Shown in pieces: positions 1 through 10,667 of a stretch of 64,000 nt of DNA. The notes under the pieces are model-generated. The model ran no database searches and was not told the origin of the DNA. It saw nothing but the letters and a program-made list of their open reading frames with translations. A program made the translations under genes and the position numbers. Source of the stretch: Epiperipatus broadwayi (taxonomy: Eukaryota > Onychophora > Udeonychophora > Euonychophora > Peripatidae); assembly GCA_028023455.1 (NCBI GenBank), contig JAQFVV010012435.1, positions 1,238,001-1,302,000 on the forward strand. Direction: 5' to 3'. Positions within the stretch are counted from its first letter, which is position 1. Every line of letters begins with the position of its first letter.

Positions 1-21
1 ATTTCTATTGACTGTTGCCTC

Positions 22-235
22 TGATAGGATGGCTCAGTTGATTAGAATGTTACCTTAAAATTCAATACTCAAGAATCTAAGAGTGCAGGTTCAATTCCCA
101 TGCTAGTACTGTCACTGGTCAGGCCAGCAACACCTGAAGAAGAGGGGAGAATAATATCTTTCGAAACATGCATATACTAACCTGTTTGCTGTTATTAACA
201 GTTGAATGTATTTTAAATGTTTAAATAAAGTTAAA
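22..235 (+). repeat. tRNA-derived SINE (family A)
   Basis: The head looks like a tRNA gene used as an internal RNA polymerase III promoter. An A-box-like TGGCTCAGTTGA lies at 30-41 and a B box GGTTCAATTCC, which fits GGTTCRANNCC exactly, at 88-98. The tail holds CTGAAGA (134-140) and CGAAAC (162-167) around a weak hairpin, the same phrase found in several PLE-related repeats of this window, and then runs into an AT-rich end. No flanking duplication was found. It is non-coding. I am fairly sure of the tRNA-like head and less sure of the 3' boundary. Confidence 0.6.
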
Positions 236-955
236 TTTTTCTAAAGACATTCAATATTCATATTAGATGATTGAAATAGTCCAATATATAAATATAACTA
301 AAACACCATCATCACAAACCTTTAGGAAAACAACAATTATAAATGTGTTAAATAATACTTTTTGGAAATATAATTTTTTTTAAAATAATAGCATTAAAAT
401 AGTCTAATATAGGATGAATAATTCTCCAATACTCATCTATTAGTATTGATGATTACTGTAAGAAGGGGGATGATTCATAGTAGGATATCATAATTGGCAG
501 TTGGCATCAGTATTTATGATTTTTTTAAAAATGAATTTATAAACTAATTAAAATTAGATGGATACTTTTCAACCAATCAATGTTGATTATATGCAAGCTA
601 AATTTTTTTTTTTTTGAATTTATATATATTTTTAGTATAGCTTTTTATTTAAACCCATCATAAACATAGTTGGCTGTTTGGTATATCTGCTTTATCTAGA
701 GATCCTCTGTTCTAATTTTATAAACGTTTAGGGATTTTTTTTAATTTAAAAAATTAAACTATTAAGTAGCTGCCCAAATGAGGAATAGTGGAAAAGATGT
801 TGTTAGGCTGGCCAACTTTCTGGAAGTGGGGTTTAAGTTTTTATTTCTTGTCTGACCTCTAATTTGGAAAAGCTAGATACCAATTCTGGATTGATTCCTT
901 GAAAAAAAAAATCCTAGATTGCTTTCAACTTAAATATTAACATTGAAGTTAGTTT
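236..955. other. AT-rich spacer, nothing recognised
   Basis: Only homopolymer runs and short ATG-less frames are visible. There is no domain, RNA gene or repeat boundary that I can support. Confidence 0.5.
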
Positions 956-960
956 TAAAT

Positions 961-1135
961 AGCTCACTGCAGTGAAAGAACCCTGTTAATAGTTTACCAT
1001 AAAGAAATAGTGAATAAGATTATCTCATTAAACTTGCCTATTCCTGGGTAAAGAAAGTTCAAGCGATTTTTCATCCTTTTATATCCTTTAGTGAAATATA
1101 ACTAGATATCTATTTACAATTGATGTCGTATTATT
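961..1135 (-). repeat. SINE family C fragment
   Basis: The stretch matches, with many changes, the block at 1911-2170 and the longer copies at 43790-44085 and 63510-63800: a region about start-of-CACTGCA, then 'ATATCTATTTAC' near its end, which corresponds to 'ATACCCATTTACT' in the better copies. It lacks the tRNA-like head. The orientation is taken from those copies. Confidence 0.35.
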
Positions 1136-1139
1136 AGTT

Positions 1140-1905
1140 GATTGGGTTATGGAGCTAAGTAACGGGTATGGCAGGTAGATGCAACATCATTTCATTATAT
1201 GAGGGCTTTTGTATAAACACATGCAGTTACATATATTTTATATATAAATTGCTAACTAAAGTATTAACAAACAAAACATTTAACATAAAAATCTGTAAAC
1301 AACCGGTAATTATTTCATTCATAGCAACTAAAATAAGCTTAAGTGTCATGGCCATCTTAAGATATTTTATGAAGTCTATTAATTATGCATACGTTAGATT
1401 ATTACAGACACCGTATTAGCTATTTGTTTTTGAAATAGTTCTAAGGTATAAAAAGTTGTACAATAATAGAATTCGAGTAAAATGAATTACTATTTTATTT
1501 GCTTTATGACATCGCCTAAAATAATTCAAATACCGCCAGAGTTAAAAGCCAGCAGTCCTATTTTCAGCTTTGCTTTTAGTCAGTCAATGTAAACATAATG
1601 TTATTGGTTGAAAGTCTATTAGCTTTGAAACGTATCCATTTTTTCACGAGTTGTTAATACAAAATGAAGCCAACTTCTGAAGGAGGTATAAAAATGTAAA
1701 TTACGGCGCATGCGTGAGAATTGGATAAACGTTGAGAATAATTTTTTCTTTGATGTCTTTCTATTTGTGTTTGTGGATCTGCATTATGTCGAAAAAAAAA
1801 ATATATATATCATTTAGGCTTTTAAAATATTTTTTGAGCTGATTACATGATCAGGATAGTGAAGATTGGGAATGTGAGCATTGAGAAAGATGAAATAGTA
1901 TTTTT
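1140..1905. other. Unique-looking spacer with a possible promoter-like patch
   Basis: The 83-residue frame at 1168-1419 resembles no family I know and is probably chance. A TATAAAA string at 1687-1693 lies 12-15 bp upstream of GGCGCATGCGTG (1705-1716), which resembles an NRF-1 site. No downstream exon can be supported, so this is only a note. Confidence 0.2.
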
Positions 1906-1910
1906 TTAAT

Positions 1911-2172
1911 GAGTAGCCCACTGCAAGTTAAAGGCCTTCTCAATAGTCTTTCATAGAGGAACAATGAAATAAAGGAATATTCATCAAATTTGTCAATTGC
2001 GGGATAGTGAGGTAGAACAGTTTTCTATCCTTGTTTTACTACTATCTTGCTAAAATATTTGAATACCCATTTACTGACTAATGTTGGATAGTTAACTGGT
2101 TGGCTACAAAAGATAAATTCTTAATCTGTTAGAAATAATTTTCTTTAATTCGAATCCAGGTTGTAAACATGA
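1911..2172 (-). repeat. SINE family C copy
   Basis: On the minus strand a B-box-like segment (complement of TTCGAATCCAGG, about 2147-2158) is followed by the family body, including the complement of ATACCCATTTACTGACTAAT near 2062-2081. The same body recurs at 43790-44085, 37620-37870 and 63510-63800. The head is degraded. Confidence 0.5.
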
Positions 2173-2174
2173 CA

Positions 2175-3112
2175 CCAGTTGTTTTATCTCTGCAACAAGC
2201 GTCTTTTTAATTAAAAAAGACATTAAAATGAAAATCATAGAGAATCTTTTGATATGATTTTTTAAATTAAAAACTATTGAAATCAGAGTTAAGAAAAAGC
2301 TTGTTAATATTTTGTCTGTATTTTATGTAAGGAGAAATTATTAAGGAAGGAGGAAGGATGAGACTTTTTCAAAATAGATTTGGAGAGAATTAGAAATATA
2401 AATAATTTTTTTTTTTAAAAAAAAATTGGATGGATTTCATTAATGGAATTGAAAATTGAACTTGGCACATCCTCAGATTGATTCACTAAGATTGTCCCAG
2501 AAAGGAGAAGGGTTCATAGTTAGAAAAGATGTTTCTGTTTGTAAACATGAGCTGTAAATGCTGCCTGCATTGTATGATTAAAATTTTGATTATGATATGT
2601 TTTATTTTAGAATAAATTTGTTCACAGATATGCAAAGAAAAATTTATGCAATTTTTTTTTTAAGTTTTGGAAATTCATGTTATGATAATACAAAGTAATA
2701 CTAAAATTTAGAAATAAAATATACAACCAATTACATAATTGAAATTTAATTACAAGAAATACCAGATCAACTGTCATTTTTGTTTAATTAATGACAAAGC
2801 AACACATTTAAATTTTAATTTCACTATCCCCATCTGCATTTTAATGTGATATTGGTAGCTGGAATAAGAAACAAAACATTAATAATTAAAATATGATGGG
2901 GTTCCCAATACTTAGTGGAAATGTAATTATTTAGTATAAATAACTGGCTTGCACTAGATCCCCTAAATCAGATGTATGTAATTGATTTTTCATTGTGTAA
3001 GTAAAATAACATTGACTCAAAATTTCTGGTTCTAGATGTTTTTTACATTTCGGAGGATACTTTCTCATTGTAAATTCAATTTTTGCTAAAAGTAGCTTTA
3101 CTTGTAGATAAA
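2175..3112. other. AT-rich spacer, nothing recognised
   Basis: Long A and T runs and no coding signal. I see no boundary of a repeat family found elsewhere in the window. Confidence 0.45.
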
Positions 3113-3114
3113 TA

Positions 3115-3200
3115 GTTCAGCGCGACTGCCTTGCACTTGCAGGCAGTTGCCCAGGTTGCGGGTTCGCGTCCCCGCCGATGCTATGACACTTTTTTAAAAA
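3115..3200 (+). repeat. SINE family B (tRNA-Val-like head, A-rich tail)
   Basis: This copy has the family's B-box core GGGTTCGCGTCC (3160-3171), the acceptor-like GCCGATGC and the invariant TATGACAC before a T/A-rich tail. The 5' acceptor half and A box are missing or degraded ('AATAGTTCAGCGC'). The family has nine copies in the window, and the best preserved is at 52955-53066. Confidence 0.7.
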
Positions 3201-3726
3201 AAAAATAGTTATTGATATTTGTACAGATTAATTTATGTTAATTGTAGATGATTAAAAACCACCTTAAAAATTTCATTTGAATAATACAAGTTTTTGAATA
3301 ATAGTTATTGGATTAATAATATTCTGTCTGCACAGATGTTTAAAATGATCAGTATTAAAAGATTTGTTTTTGCAAAATTTTTATATACAATTTTCATTAG
3401 CATTTGGTTCCAAACTTTTCCATAGATACTTGAAAATGTCGATAATAGTACTACACTATATATATATGTGTTTGATATAAATAAAATAGTTTTTGGGTTA
3501 ATCTGTGTATTAGTTTTGATTAATTCCCAACGTTTTGAGAAAATAGCATCCGCCATTGTCAAAGTTATTTTTTCAAAGAAAAACCCATTAGATCTCAAAT
3601 AGTAATGAGATTGAGTGTGAGATAGAGAATGAGATTGAGCGTGAAGTAGTTGATCATTCAAAATATGTGGATTAACAAAATGTTATATTTTCTTCTGTTT
3701 CACCATTAATTGATTTCAAGTTTATA

Positions 3727-3858
3727 CTAGAAGAGATAAAAATAAGAGGTCTCCATAAGCTCTGGAATATATTGTGCTTTATCAGTTCTATTTAAACTAA
3801 TTGGTCTCTTGGTTTTCAAATCATACTCTTCCAAATTAGCAAGCATTTTAGCACTTGC
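3727..3858 (-). pseudogene. PLE endonuclease C-terminal tail, left arm
   Basis: Read on the minus strand away from the palindrome centre, this arm encodes LANLEEYDLKT then RPISLNRTDKAQYIPEL, a diverged version of the right arm. The pattern 'SLNRD-DGA-x-x-IPALW' is typical of the extreme C-terminus of PLE proteins after the GIY-YIG domain. The part of the open frame beyond the centre (3859-4014) is only the antisense of the other arm. It is a fragment with no catalytic residues. Confidence 0.5.
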
Positions 3859-3859
3859 T

Positions 3860-4018
3860 AATTTGAAAAAGTATGATTTGAGAACCATGAGGGAGTCGAT
3901 TGAAATATTAGAAAGACCAATTAGTTTAAATAGAGATGATGAAGCACAATGTATCCCAGCCTTATGGAGACCACTTATTTTTTCACTTTCTTCCAATATA
4001 AAAATTGAAATCAATTAA
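3860..4018 (+). pseudogene. PLE endonuclease C-terminal tail, right arm
   Basis: The frame encodes KYDLRTMRESIEILERPIS followed by LNRDDEAQCIPALWRPLI, which I recognise as the C-terminal end of Penelope-like proteins (the E-A/S-I-E-I helix, then S-L-N-R-D and I-P-x-x-W). The reverse transcriptase and the GIY-YIG catalytic core are absent. The sequence 3' of the stop continues into the PLE-type tail. I infer this from motif memory, not from a search. Confidence 0.55.
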
Positions 4019-4540
4019 TTGTGGAACTGAAGAAAATAAACATTTTGTTAATCCACATATTCTGAATGCTCAACTACTTTACACTCAATCTCATTTTTTA
4101 CCTCACAGGTCAATCTCATTATTATTTGAGATCTAACAGCTTTTCTTTGAAAAGATAATCTTGATAATAGTGAATGCTATTTCGTAGAAACATTGGGAAT
4201 TAATCAAACTAATACATGGTTTAACCCCAAAATTATTTTATTTACATCATATAACCATAAAAAAATTAAATATAATATGTTTGAAATATATATGGTATAA
4301 TTTAATTTTAAAAATATGCATAATTGGACATCAAAAAATAAAAAATATACTTATGCAATTATAAAAAAAATCACTATTAATACAATAATAAATCTAAAGG
4401 TGGAGAGCAACTATATAGTGACTGAATTAAGAAAATGTAGATCGAAAGATGATTCATTATAGAAAGCATATCTATGAAACTGTTAATAGGTGAATCCTTA
4501 GATTTGAAGGATTATTGTATCTTTTTTTTATACTGTTCTT

Positions 4541-4920
4541 TCTTATATACAAGGGTGAATCAAAGATTATCCTCATTCTGACTGTAAAAATTATTACAAC
4601 CAACTTTCAGAAATGACACATAGATTCTTTTTCAGTATAATCTTCCTAGTTTTAAATACATTTTGTCCATCTGTGAAAGAGTTTCCATATTTCCTCATTA
4701 AAAAAATGTTTTAGGCTTAAGCCGTGAATGACCTTATTCTCTTTACCTCTTTTTCAGATGTGAATCTTCATTTTTATAGAATTTTTTTTAGGGGACCAAA
4801 CTAATGATCATCCAATGGTGTAATAGTAGGGCTATAGGGAGAATGCTCCAACACTTCAAATAAAGTTTTAAGAGTCAACCGTGCTGACAGTGATGTGTTG
4901 ACATGTATTATCATGCAATG
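4541..4920 (-). pseudogene. Mariner-like transposase C-terminal half, degenerate
   Basis: Translated in several frames on the minus strand, the stretch gives in order a degraded D-N-x-x-x-H block (about 4900-4885), FEVLEHSPYSP-like residues (about 4865-4835), FGPLKK (about 4800-4785), a K/R-rich 'F-x-S-E-x-E-V-K' block and a final 'ISESWL' (about 4610). This order matches the end of mariner-family DDD transposases, which cut and paste DNA at TA sites. Stops and frameshifts are frequent. The N-terminal helix-turn-helix half is missing. It faces away from the plus-strand fragment at 4990-5345. Confidence 0.55.
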
Positions 4921-4989
4921 ATGTAGCAGTCTTTTTTTTTTAGACATCAGTTCTTCAGAGAGGATCTCATACTTATATATATATGATTA

Positions 4990-5345
4990 GTCAAAATGCA
5001 GAGGACTGTTGTCCAAGAAAATTGCATTGTTGCATGACAGTATTCATCTGCACGCTGTGACCACATGTTGACTTTCCAAAAACTTTATTTTGAGATATTA
5101 GGAGGTTCTTCTCTGTAGTCCTGATCTTGGCCCATTGGTCTATCACTTATATGATCCTCTGAGAAAATCTGTAGGAGAATGAAGATTTATGTGTGATGAA
5201 GATGTGAAGTCAATGGAGCACAAGGCTTATAGTTCAGTTTAAAAGATTTGTGGACAAAGTGAATTGAAATGCAAGGAGTTGATGTATTTGATTTTTCTGA
5301 AAGTTGATTAAAATAAACTCTGTGGTCAACACAAATAATTTTTTG
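4990..5345 (+). pseudogene. Second mariner-like transposase C-terminal half
   Basis: The frame from 5027 gives LLHDSIHLHA, matching the mariner HDNARPH block, with its catalytic Asp at 5036-5038. After a frameshift, 5127 onward gives LGPLVYHLYDPLRKSV, matching 'LAPSDYHLFGPLKK', but the third catalytic Asp position reads Val. Then CDEDVKSMEHKA and a tail similar to the first fragment follow. It differs enough from the fragment at 4541-4920 to be another lineage or a much older copy. It is inactive. Confidence 0.6.
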
Positions 5346-5489
5346 ACTCATCTTCATATATAGGAGATATACCGTTATAAAAAGAATAAATATCAGCAGG
5401 CTTGATGAAAATCCAAGGACTATAGTTCCCCTGATAATGATATTAAGATATTTCCTTCATGTTTATTGCTTATTTTATTTCATTACATA

Positions 5490-5684
5490 TATATATATCA
5501 AAGGCTTTATGATGCAGAAGTAATGTATCTGCCTACCATATTTATGATCAGAGATTTAAATCCAAATCAAATAAATTTTGCAAAATGCTTAAGATGTTTT
5601 TTTTTTCAGATAGCTGACTCATAGCAAACTCATTAGTCAGTCAATGTGCATTTAGCTATCTAGCTAGAGATTTTTGCACTACAG
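5490..5684 (+). repeat. SINE family C copy
   Basis: A tRNA-like head ('GATGCAGAAGTAATGTATCTG') and a B-box-like GAGATTTAAATCC (5551-5563) precede the family body with 'TGCATTTAGCTATCTAGCTAG' near 5648. The same order is seen at 37620-37870 and 57805-57960. Confidence 0.5.
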
Positions 5685-6043
5685 TGGGTTATTATTATAA
5701 CTTTATCTTTCCTATTGCATTGCCAAACCCATATAATATTAATATCATCTATATTCTTTATTACTTTTGCAATGCTTTTTTACAACTTAATATGACAGTT
5801 TCGATTATCCCAGCAATCTTCTTCAGAAATTCTACTTAAGCTTTGGAGATATCCTAACATGACAGTTTCGATTGCTCCAGCAATCTTCTTCAGAACTTCT
5901 ACTTAAGATTTGGATATAGTTATAAATAGAAGTTCAGAAGAAGATTGCTGGGGTAATCGAAACTGTCATATTAGGTTGTAAAAAAGCATTGTAAAATTAA
6001 TAAAGAACATAGATGATATTAATATTATATGGGTTATTATTAT
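5685..6043. mobile_element. Palindromic PLE-tail-like element with flanking 14-bp direct repeats
   Basis: The direct repeat TGGGTTATTATTAT occurs at 5685-5698 and 6030-6043 and would be the target-site duplication. Between them two inverted arms pair: the left begins ACCCATATAATATTAATATC near 5727 and the right ends with its complement near 6036. The complement of the CTGAAGAAGATTGC...AATCGAAAC phrase appears twice on the left (about 5800-5835 and 5862-5895) and the direct form once on the right (about 5936-5965). No protein is encoded. The left duplication of ~62 bp makes the arms unequal. Part of the right direct repeat lies in the palindrome, so the TSD is less certain than at 14.4 or 41.3 kb. 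Confidence 0.5.
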
Positions 6044-7625
6044 TTCTTAAAAATAAAATTGTTTTAACCATTACCTTAGGTATGTAACTATATATATATA
6101 ATAATCATTAGATTTGAAACACACACAGATAGCAATCAATATATTTGCTCGTATATTTGTAAAGTTTCCCGCTTTAGATAGTAAACCAGTTTTCTGACAC
6201 CATTACCGGTTTATATACAGTGCATTAATATATTAATAATTTCAAATTATTACAAACCGTCTCCATTGCTGAAACTTGTTTTACTACAAATATATATATA
6301 TTAGAATATCTGATAAAGCCTTTAAGACAGTTTCCTTCGGCTTTGTTTATTGTTATTTAGGTTAGTTTTTCAATAGTAAAAAAAATTGTAAAGAGAAAGT
6401 GTGTTTTTGATCATTAGATGAACTAAAAAAAAACTTTTTTTCATATGTAAATGAATGATACTATTTTGCCTTCTACATACTTTTTATTATGACCTTTGCC
6501 TATATCCATGGTTTATTCCAGATTGACTGGTCAAAAAACAAAACAAAACCTAAAGATGTCCATAAAAATAATTTTTCAAAAAACAAAAGGAAAACAAAGA
6601 TGCTCTTAAAAATAATTTTTAATCTGTAAAAAAAAAAAGATTTTAAAGCATGCATTCACTTGGTGAAAATTGTAGTCCAAAAATAGTTCATTGATTAAAT
6701 ATTTACATTGTGAAATAAAAATTAATTATTAAGATAGATGAGGAAAAAAGGAAAAATGGGAGGGGGGAGAGGAAAGAAAAAAGATTAGTTTTTGGTTAAA
6801 AGTGATTAATTTTTTAGTTTTTGTTTATTAATTTTGTATGACTTATAGATAATATATTACATAAACATAAAAAAAAAAAAAATTATAATGTTTGATTGGC
6901 TTACATTTGACGTTAAACTTTACAGGGGCATAGTCAGGGCACTGAGGGTAGTGAGACGGTGCTAATTATTAGATCATGGCTGTTCGTAGAAGCTTTTTTG
7001 CTCTATATCAGCACATATTTCTAGATATGTAATTGTGTAACAAGGATTTTTTTTTTACGGTGCGAAGCGCGTTTGTGACAATTATATGTGTAGCATATAA
7101 ATTTATGTCTGTATTTATTTATGTTAGGGAACATTTGTACAGCATAAACGGATAAATTAATTATAGTGTATACAATTTCAGGCGGTAATACTGAATTTAA
7201 AGGTCTAAAAATATATATATATATATTTTTTGTAAAATGTTAATATTCTTGAAAGGTGTCGCGGTCACATGATTAGACGCTGGAGAGGTCATGTGCCATT
7301 TGAACACTAAATTGTAGGTTGGGCATAACAATGTCAGAGGGCTAAAATGAGTTTTTGTTTGAAAAATTATTCAGTAATTTTTGAGTTTGCCATTATTATT
7401 AACATTATGCTAAATCACATAAGGCGATCTAAAATTTAGATAAAGAAAGGTGGGAACATTTTATAAAATATTCGCCATTAATTTATACATATGTCAACTT
7501 CTTTGTTTGAAGGAAAAGTGTAATAAACTCAACTGATATTATGAACAAGAATTTACATACGATGATCATCATCATCGAAGACAATTTCGTATTATTTGCT
7601 CCACTTTTAACATATGTCTATTTTT
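6044..7625. other. Long stretch without recognisable genes
   Basis: The stretch holds A/T homopolymers, (TA)n runs and a purine-rich patch at 6745-6785. A slightly richer block at 6895-7330 ('GGTGCGAAGCGCG', 'GGTGTCGCGGTCACATG') matches nothing else here except a short phrase at 59655-59685 ('ACAATGTCAGAGG'). I see no coding frame. Confidence 0.4.
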
Positions 7626-7635
7626 TTTTTTTTAG

Positions 7636-7735
7636 CATATCAGCGAGAGGTCAGCACAGCTGCCTTACAAGCAGTTGTCCCGGGTTAGCGGGTTCGCTTC
7701 CCGGCCAATGCTATGACACATGAGAGAGAAAGAAA
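7636..7735 (+). repeat. SINE family B copy
   Basis: 'GCGAGAGGTCAGC' continues into the anticodon-like arm CTGCCTTACAAGCAG (7671 region), GTTGTCCCGGG, and the B-box region GCGGGTTCGCTTCCCGGCC, ending with TATGACACATGA. The short open frame that overlaps it (7541-7723) is therefore a chance reading of a SINE. Confidence 0.75.
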
Positions 7736-8281
7736 GCTACATCATATTATTTAAATGGTGTTCCCACTTCTCTTAACATTGGGTTTTATTTTATTCAGTT
7801 TTAAATAAACTTTTTTTCCGAATGTCTCTGAAAAAAATTGTTATACAGTTAAAAGTGTAAAAGATAATAGTTTTCCTTATATTTCTAACTACATCATAAA
7901 CTTGAATATTTATTACTATTTTATTTGCATCTTGTAAAGCTTATGTAGTGCCATTTTAATATTAACTAATATTTTGTTTAATGTTTCAATTATAAGCTTT
8001 TGCTTAATGTTCATACATTATATATACTTATTTTCACATAATTTCTTTTGCTTTTATCTCCATATGGGACATATTTTTTTAATATGCTAAGTATACATTT
8101 TGCAAGAAAAGTTTTAAGGAGGGAATGGGTAACTTTTTAAAACTAAAGTTTAATCTTGTTCTCTGCAGCTTAATAGGTATTTATTTATTATGCACCCAAA
8201 AACAATTTTAAAGATTAAAATTTCTTTCCACTTCTCCTTATTTTCAGATAGGAAAATGGTGTAGTAAAGTTTAAAAGAACT

Positions 8282-8335
8282 CTGACGATGACTGCAGGGC
8301 AGTTGAAACTGTAAGCAAGAAGAAATAAATCATAT
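8282..8335 (+). repeat. PLE-like 3' tail motif (CTGACGA...GAAAC)
   Basis: CTGACGA (8282-8288), a hairpin ACTGC/GCAGT and GAAAC (8305-8309) are followed by an AATAAA-like end. It is the same phrase as at 134-167, 5936-5965 and 41571-41600, so this is probably the 3' end of an otherwise unrecognisable element. The resemblance to a hammerhead core is discussed in the findings. Confidence 0.35.
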
Positions 8336-8359
8336 GTTAAAATTGCATTGTAAAGTGTT

Positions 8360-9465
8360 TATTAAGGAGTATATGGTATATAATTTTAAAGATTGGTTGC
8401 AAATTTTTCATATATTTGTTAACATGGTTTATTGATCTCCATTAAATATCAAGGATGAAAAGAAAGAAAATGTATAATTTATTCCTTGTTCTGGTGAAAA
8501 ATTGATGATAAAATCCTTGCTTGTAGTAGCTTAACTAACATTAGGATTTTCCAAGTAAATATTAACCCATCCGAGAATGAGTGTAGTCACAAGCAGTTTA
8601 TGGTAATTGTTTATTATCCAGGTCAATAGGATATGGAAACCAAAGAATAAATACAGCTTTATATAATTTAAGGAGTATATGTGTACATTTTAAGAGTAGA
8701 TAAAGGAATTATTTAGTATATGTTAATAATCATTGTTTGGAGAAAACATATATTAAAGTAATTAATTCTCTCATATCTATGTTATTGGGTTCTAAGTTTT
8801 CATGAGTTCTAGAATGCTCTTTACACTCCCACAAACATAATGTAAATGTTTTTAACATGTATATGTAGTATGTACATACCTAAGTACAATTTAATTGAAA
8901 AATTACACCTATTAAAATGAACAAAAGAATAGAATACTGTATATAGTTTTAACATAGTTTATTTTAAATGTGTATTTACTGTTTATATATAGACCTGCAT
9001 GATTAAGTATAGTGATAGAATATCTGATTTGAGAGTTAAAAATCCATGAATAACAGTTTGGCTATTACTTCTGGTGCTTGAATATGATCTTCCAAATGCA
9101 AATCATTTGATTATTTAATTATTATGTGCATGTTAAATTAAAGAATTTAATCTAAAAATTATATTGTTATTCCTCTTTTGTTAAATGTTTATGTATGATG
9201 TTGGAAATATTATAGACATGCAAAATGTCATTCATATGATTGCTAGGGATTGAATGCATTATGAAAATATGCAATTAGTTGGAATATTCATTTATTGAAG
9301 ATACTGTTAATTGTGGAATTTTAATGTTTTAACATCAATTGAATAATAGGTTTATTTTTTTTAATTTGTTGTCATTGATTTAATGATCTATAAAGTTTTT
9401 GTTCTTTTAAATAGTAGCTGTAATATGCATGAATTTTTTTTTTTTTTTTGCAAGAATTCATTGAC
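8360..9465. other. AT-rich spacer, one possible SINE-D remnant
   Basis: Around 9000-9110 a weak match to SINE family D ('GATAGAATATCTGATTTGAGAGTTAAAAATCC') is visible. Nothing else is recognisable. Confidence 0.3.
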
Positions 9466-9474
9466 TAAAAAACA

Positions 9475-9700
9475 TAAACAAAGCAAAACTCTCCATACAG
9501 TAGTGCCATCCTGTGCCAACCAGAGTAATCAATGGATACCAGAAGGTTTGTGCATAAAATTCCCATCTAATGCCTACTCATCCAATATCCCCAGACTAGT
9601 TTCTGGCTTGTGGCCTTCGTCAGTGAGGAGCTTTGGATCTGAGAGCCCTGCACATAGATCTTAGGATCTAATGCAACCCTCCAGCAACCACTCTTTATCT
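9475..9700 (+). repeat. Repeat family X copy
   Basis: The segment starts at AAACAAAGCAAAACTCTCC and runs through 'CAGTAGTGCCA', 'AATCAATGGATACCAGAAGG', 'CTACTCATCCAATATCC', 'CTAGTTTCTGGC' to 'CTCCAGCAACCACTC'. It recurs at 9888-10107, 10668-10866, 16303-16711, 29855-30115 and 54166-54300. The 93-residue frame over it is not a gene. On the opposite strand it contains CTGACGA-AGGC...GCC-A-GAAAC, again the PLE-tail phrase. Confidence 0.65.
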
Positions 9701-9887
9701 CTACTTAACTATAAAACTATGAGAATGAAATTGAAAACTCAATAATATTTTCAATCTAAGCTCAATAGCTTATATAGTCATATTGGTCTGAACTCAGTTC
9801 AACTTCCATACATTTTTGTATCTTTGGCTCTTTAACAACCATAGCCATCACTATTCTATTAGGCAGGATTGGTGTTAAACCATTAAG

Positions 9888-10107
9888 CATCACTTGATCA
9901 CCATCTCTTATACTAGCACATAATTGTTTATAAACAAAGCAAAACTCTCCATACAGTAGTGCCACCCCAACCAGAGTAATCAATGGATACCAGAAGGTTT
10001 GTGCATAAAATCTCCATCTAATGCCTACTCATCCAATATCCCCAGACTAGTTTCTGGCTTGTTTATAAACAATTATGTGCTAGTATAAGAGATGGTGATC
10101 ATGTGAT
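9888..10107. repeat. Family X copy with ~47-bp inverted ends
   Basis: The left end (CATCACTTGATCACCATC, 9888 onward) is the inverted match of the right end (about 10060-10107, ...GATGGTGATCATGTGATG). Both ends include 'TAATTGTTTATAAAC'. One shortened X core lies between them. This copy shows the outer arms best and suggests a hairpin or foldback design. Confidence 0.65.
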
Positions 10108-10189
10108 GACTAAAAAACATCTGACAGTACATATTATAATCCAAGAAGTAGTTCATCCTTATTGGTAATAGTATTTTTTCATAGTTCTT

Positions 10190-10345
10190 TATCACTTTTT
10201 ATCTCATGATGATAACTATCATAAAGTAATGATGTCACTTTTTATCTCATAAAGTAATATCATTTTTTATCTCATGATGATAACAGTATCATATAGTAAT
10301 GATGCCATTTTTTATCTCACGATAACTATATCTTAAAGTAATAAT
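10190..10345 (+). repeat. Imperfect local tandem repeat
   Basis: Four imperfect units of roughly 35-60 bp share 'TTTTTATCTCATGATGATAAC' with 'ATCATAAAGTAATGATG' (10195, 10232, 10265 and 10305 regions). It looks like a decayed minisatellite with no coding role. Confidence 0.6.
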
Positions 10346-10667
10346 ATGTAGGTTTACTTTGTCCCTGATTTGTTTTTATGCACAATGTACATCGTATTCA
10401 TTGTATTATAAATACATACCACAATCATGTAAACACAATTTTGTATATATTTCATTTATATTATAATGTATTTTTTTATGTATTATTTTCTTAGTAATGT
10501 TTATAGATTTGACATGAAAAACCAGGAAGGAATTAAGGCTAAATTAACACAGAACAATGAAAGAGGAAATTAAATAATTTATTTCCTTTTTATTATCAAC
10601 AATTTGCAATTGATATTTTAAGCAGCATTATTTTAAACAGCATTAGAAAGAACCTGCAATATCTATA

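Larger units (their letters stand above)
3490..4250. mobile_element. Palindrome of two inverted Penelope-like element 3' ends
   Basis: The two halves are imperfect inverted copies meeting near 3858. For example 'GTGGATTAACAAAATGTTA' near 3667 is answered by 'AACATTTTGTTAATCCAC' near 4040. Each arm, read outward from the centre, gives the end of a PLE GIY-YIG protein and then an untranslated tail containing a degraded 'CTTGANAATNG...GAAACNTTGGGAATTAATC' phrase (right arm about 4158-4205). PLEs often insert as partial inverted copies. The palindrome could also be a post-insertion inverted duplication. Confidence 0.6.

Noticed and set aside
1168-1419. Small protein gene of 83 residues
   Set aside because: It shows no domain, no start context and AT-driven residue use (Ile, Tyr, Asn, Lys). 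A frame of this length is expected by chance in 64 kb.
10190-10345. CRISPR-like array
   Set aside because: Units are unequal, lack constant spacers and vary internally. The genome context is animal, so it is a decayed minisatellite.
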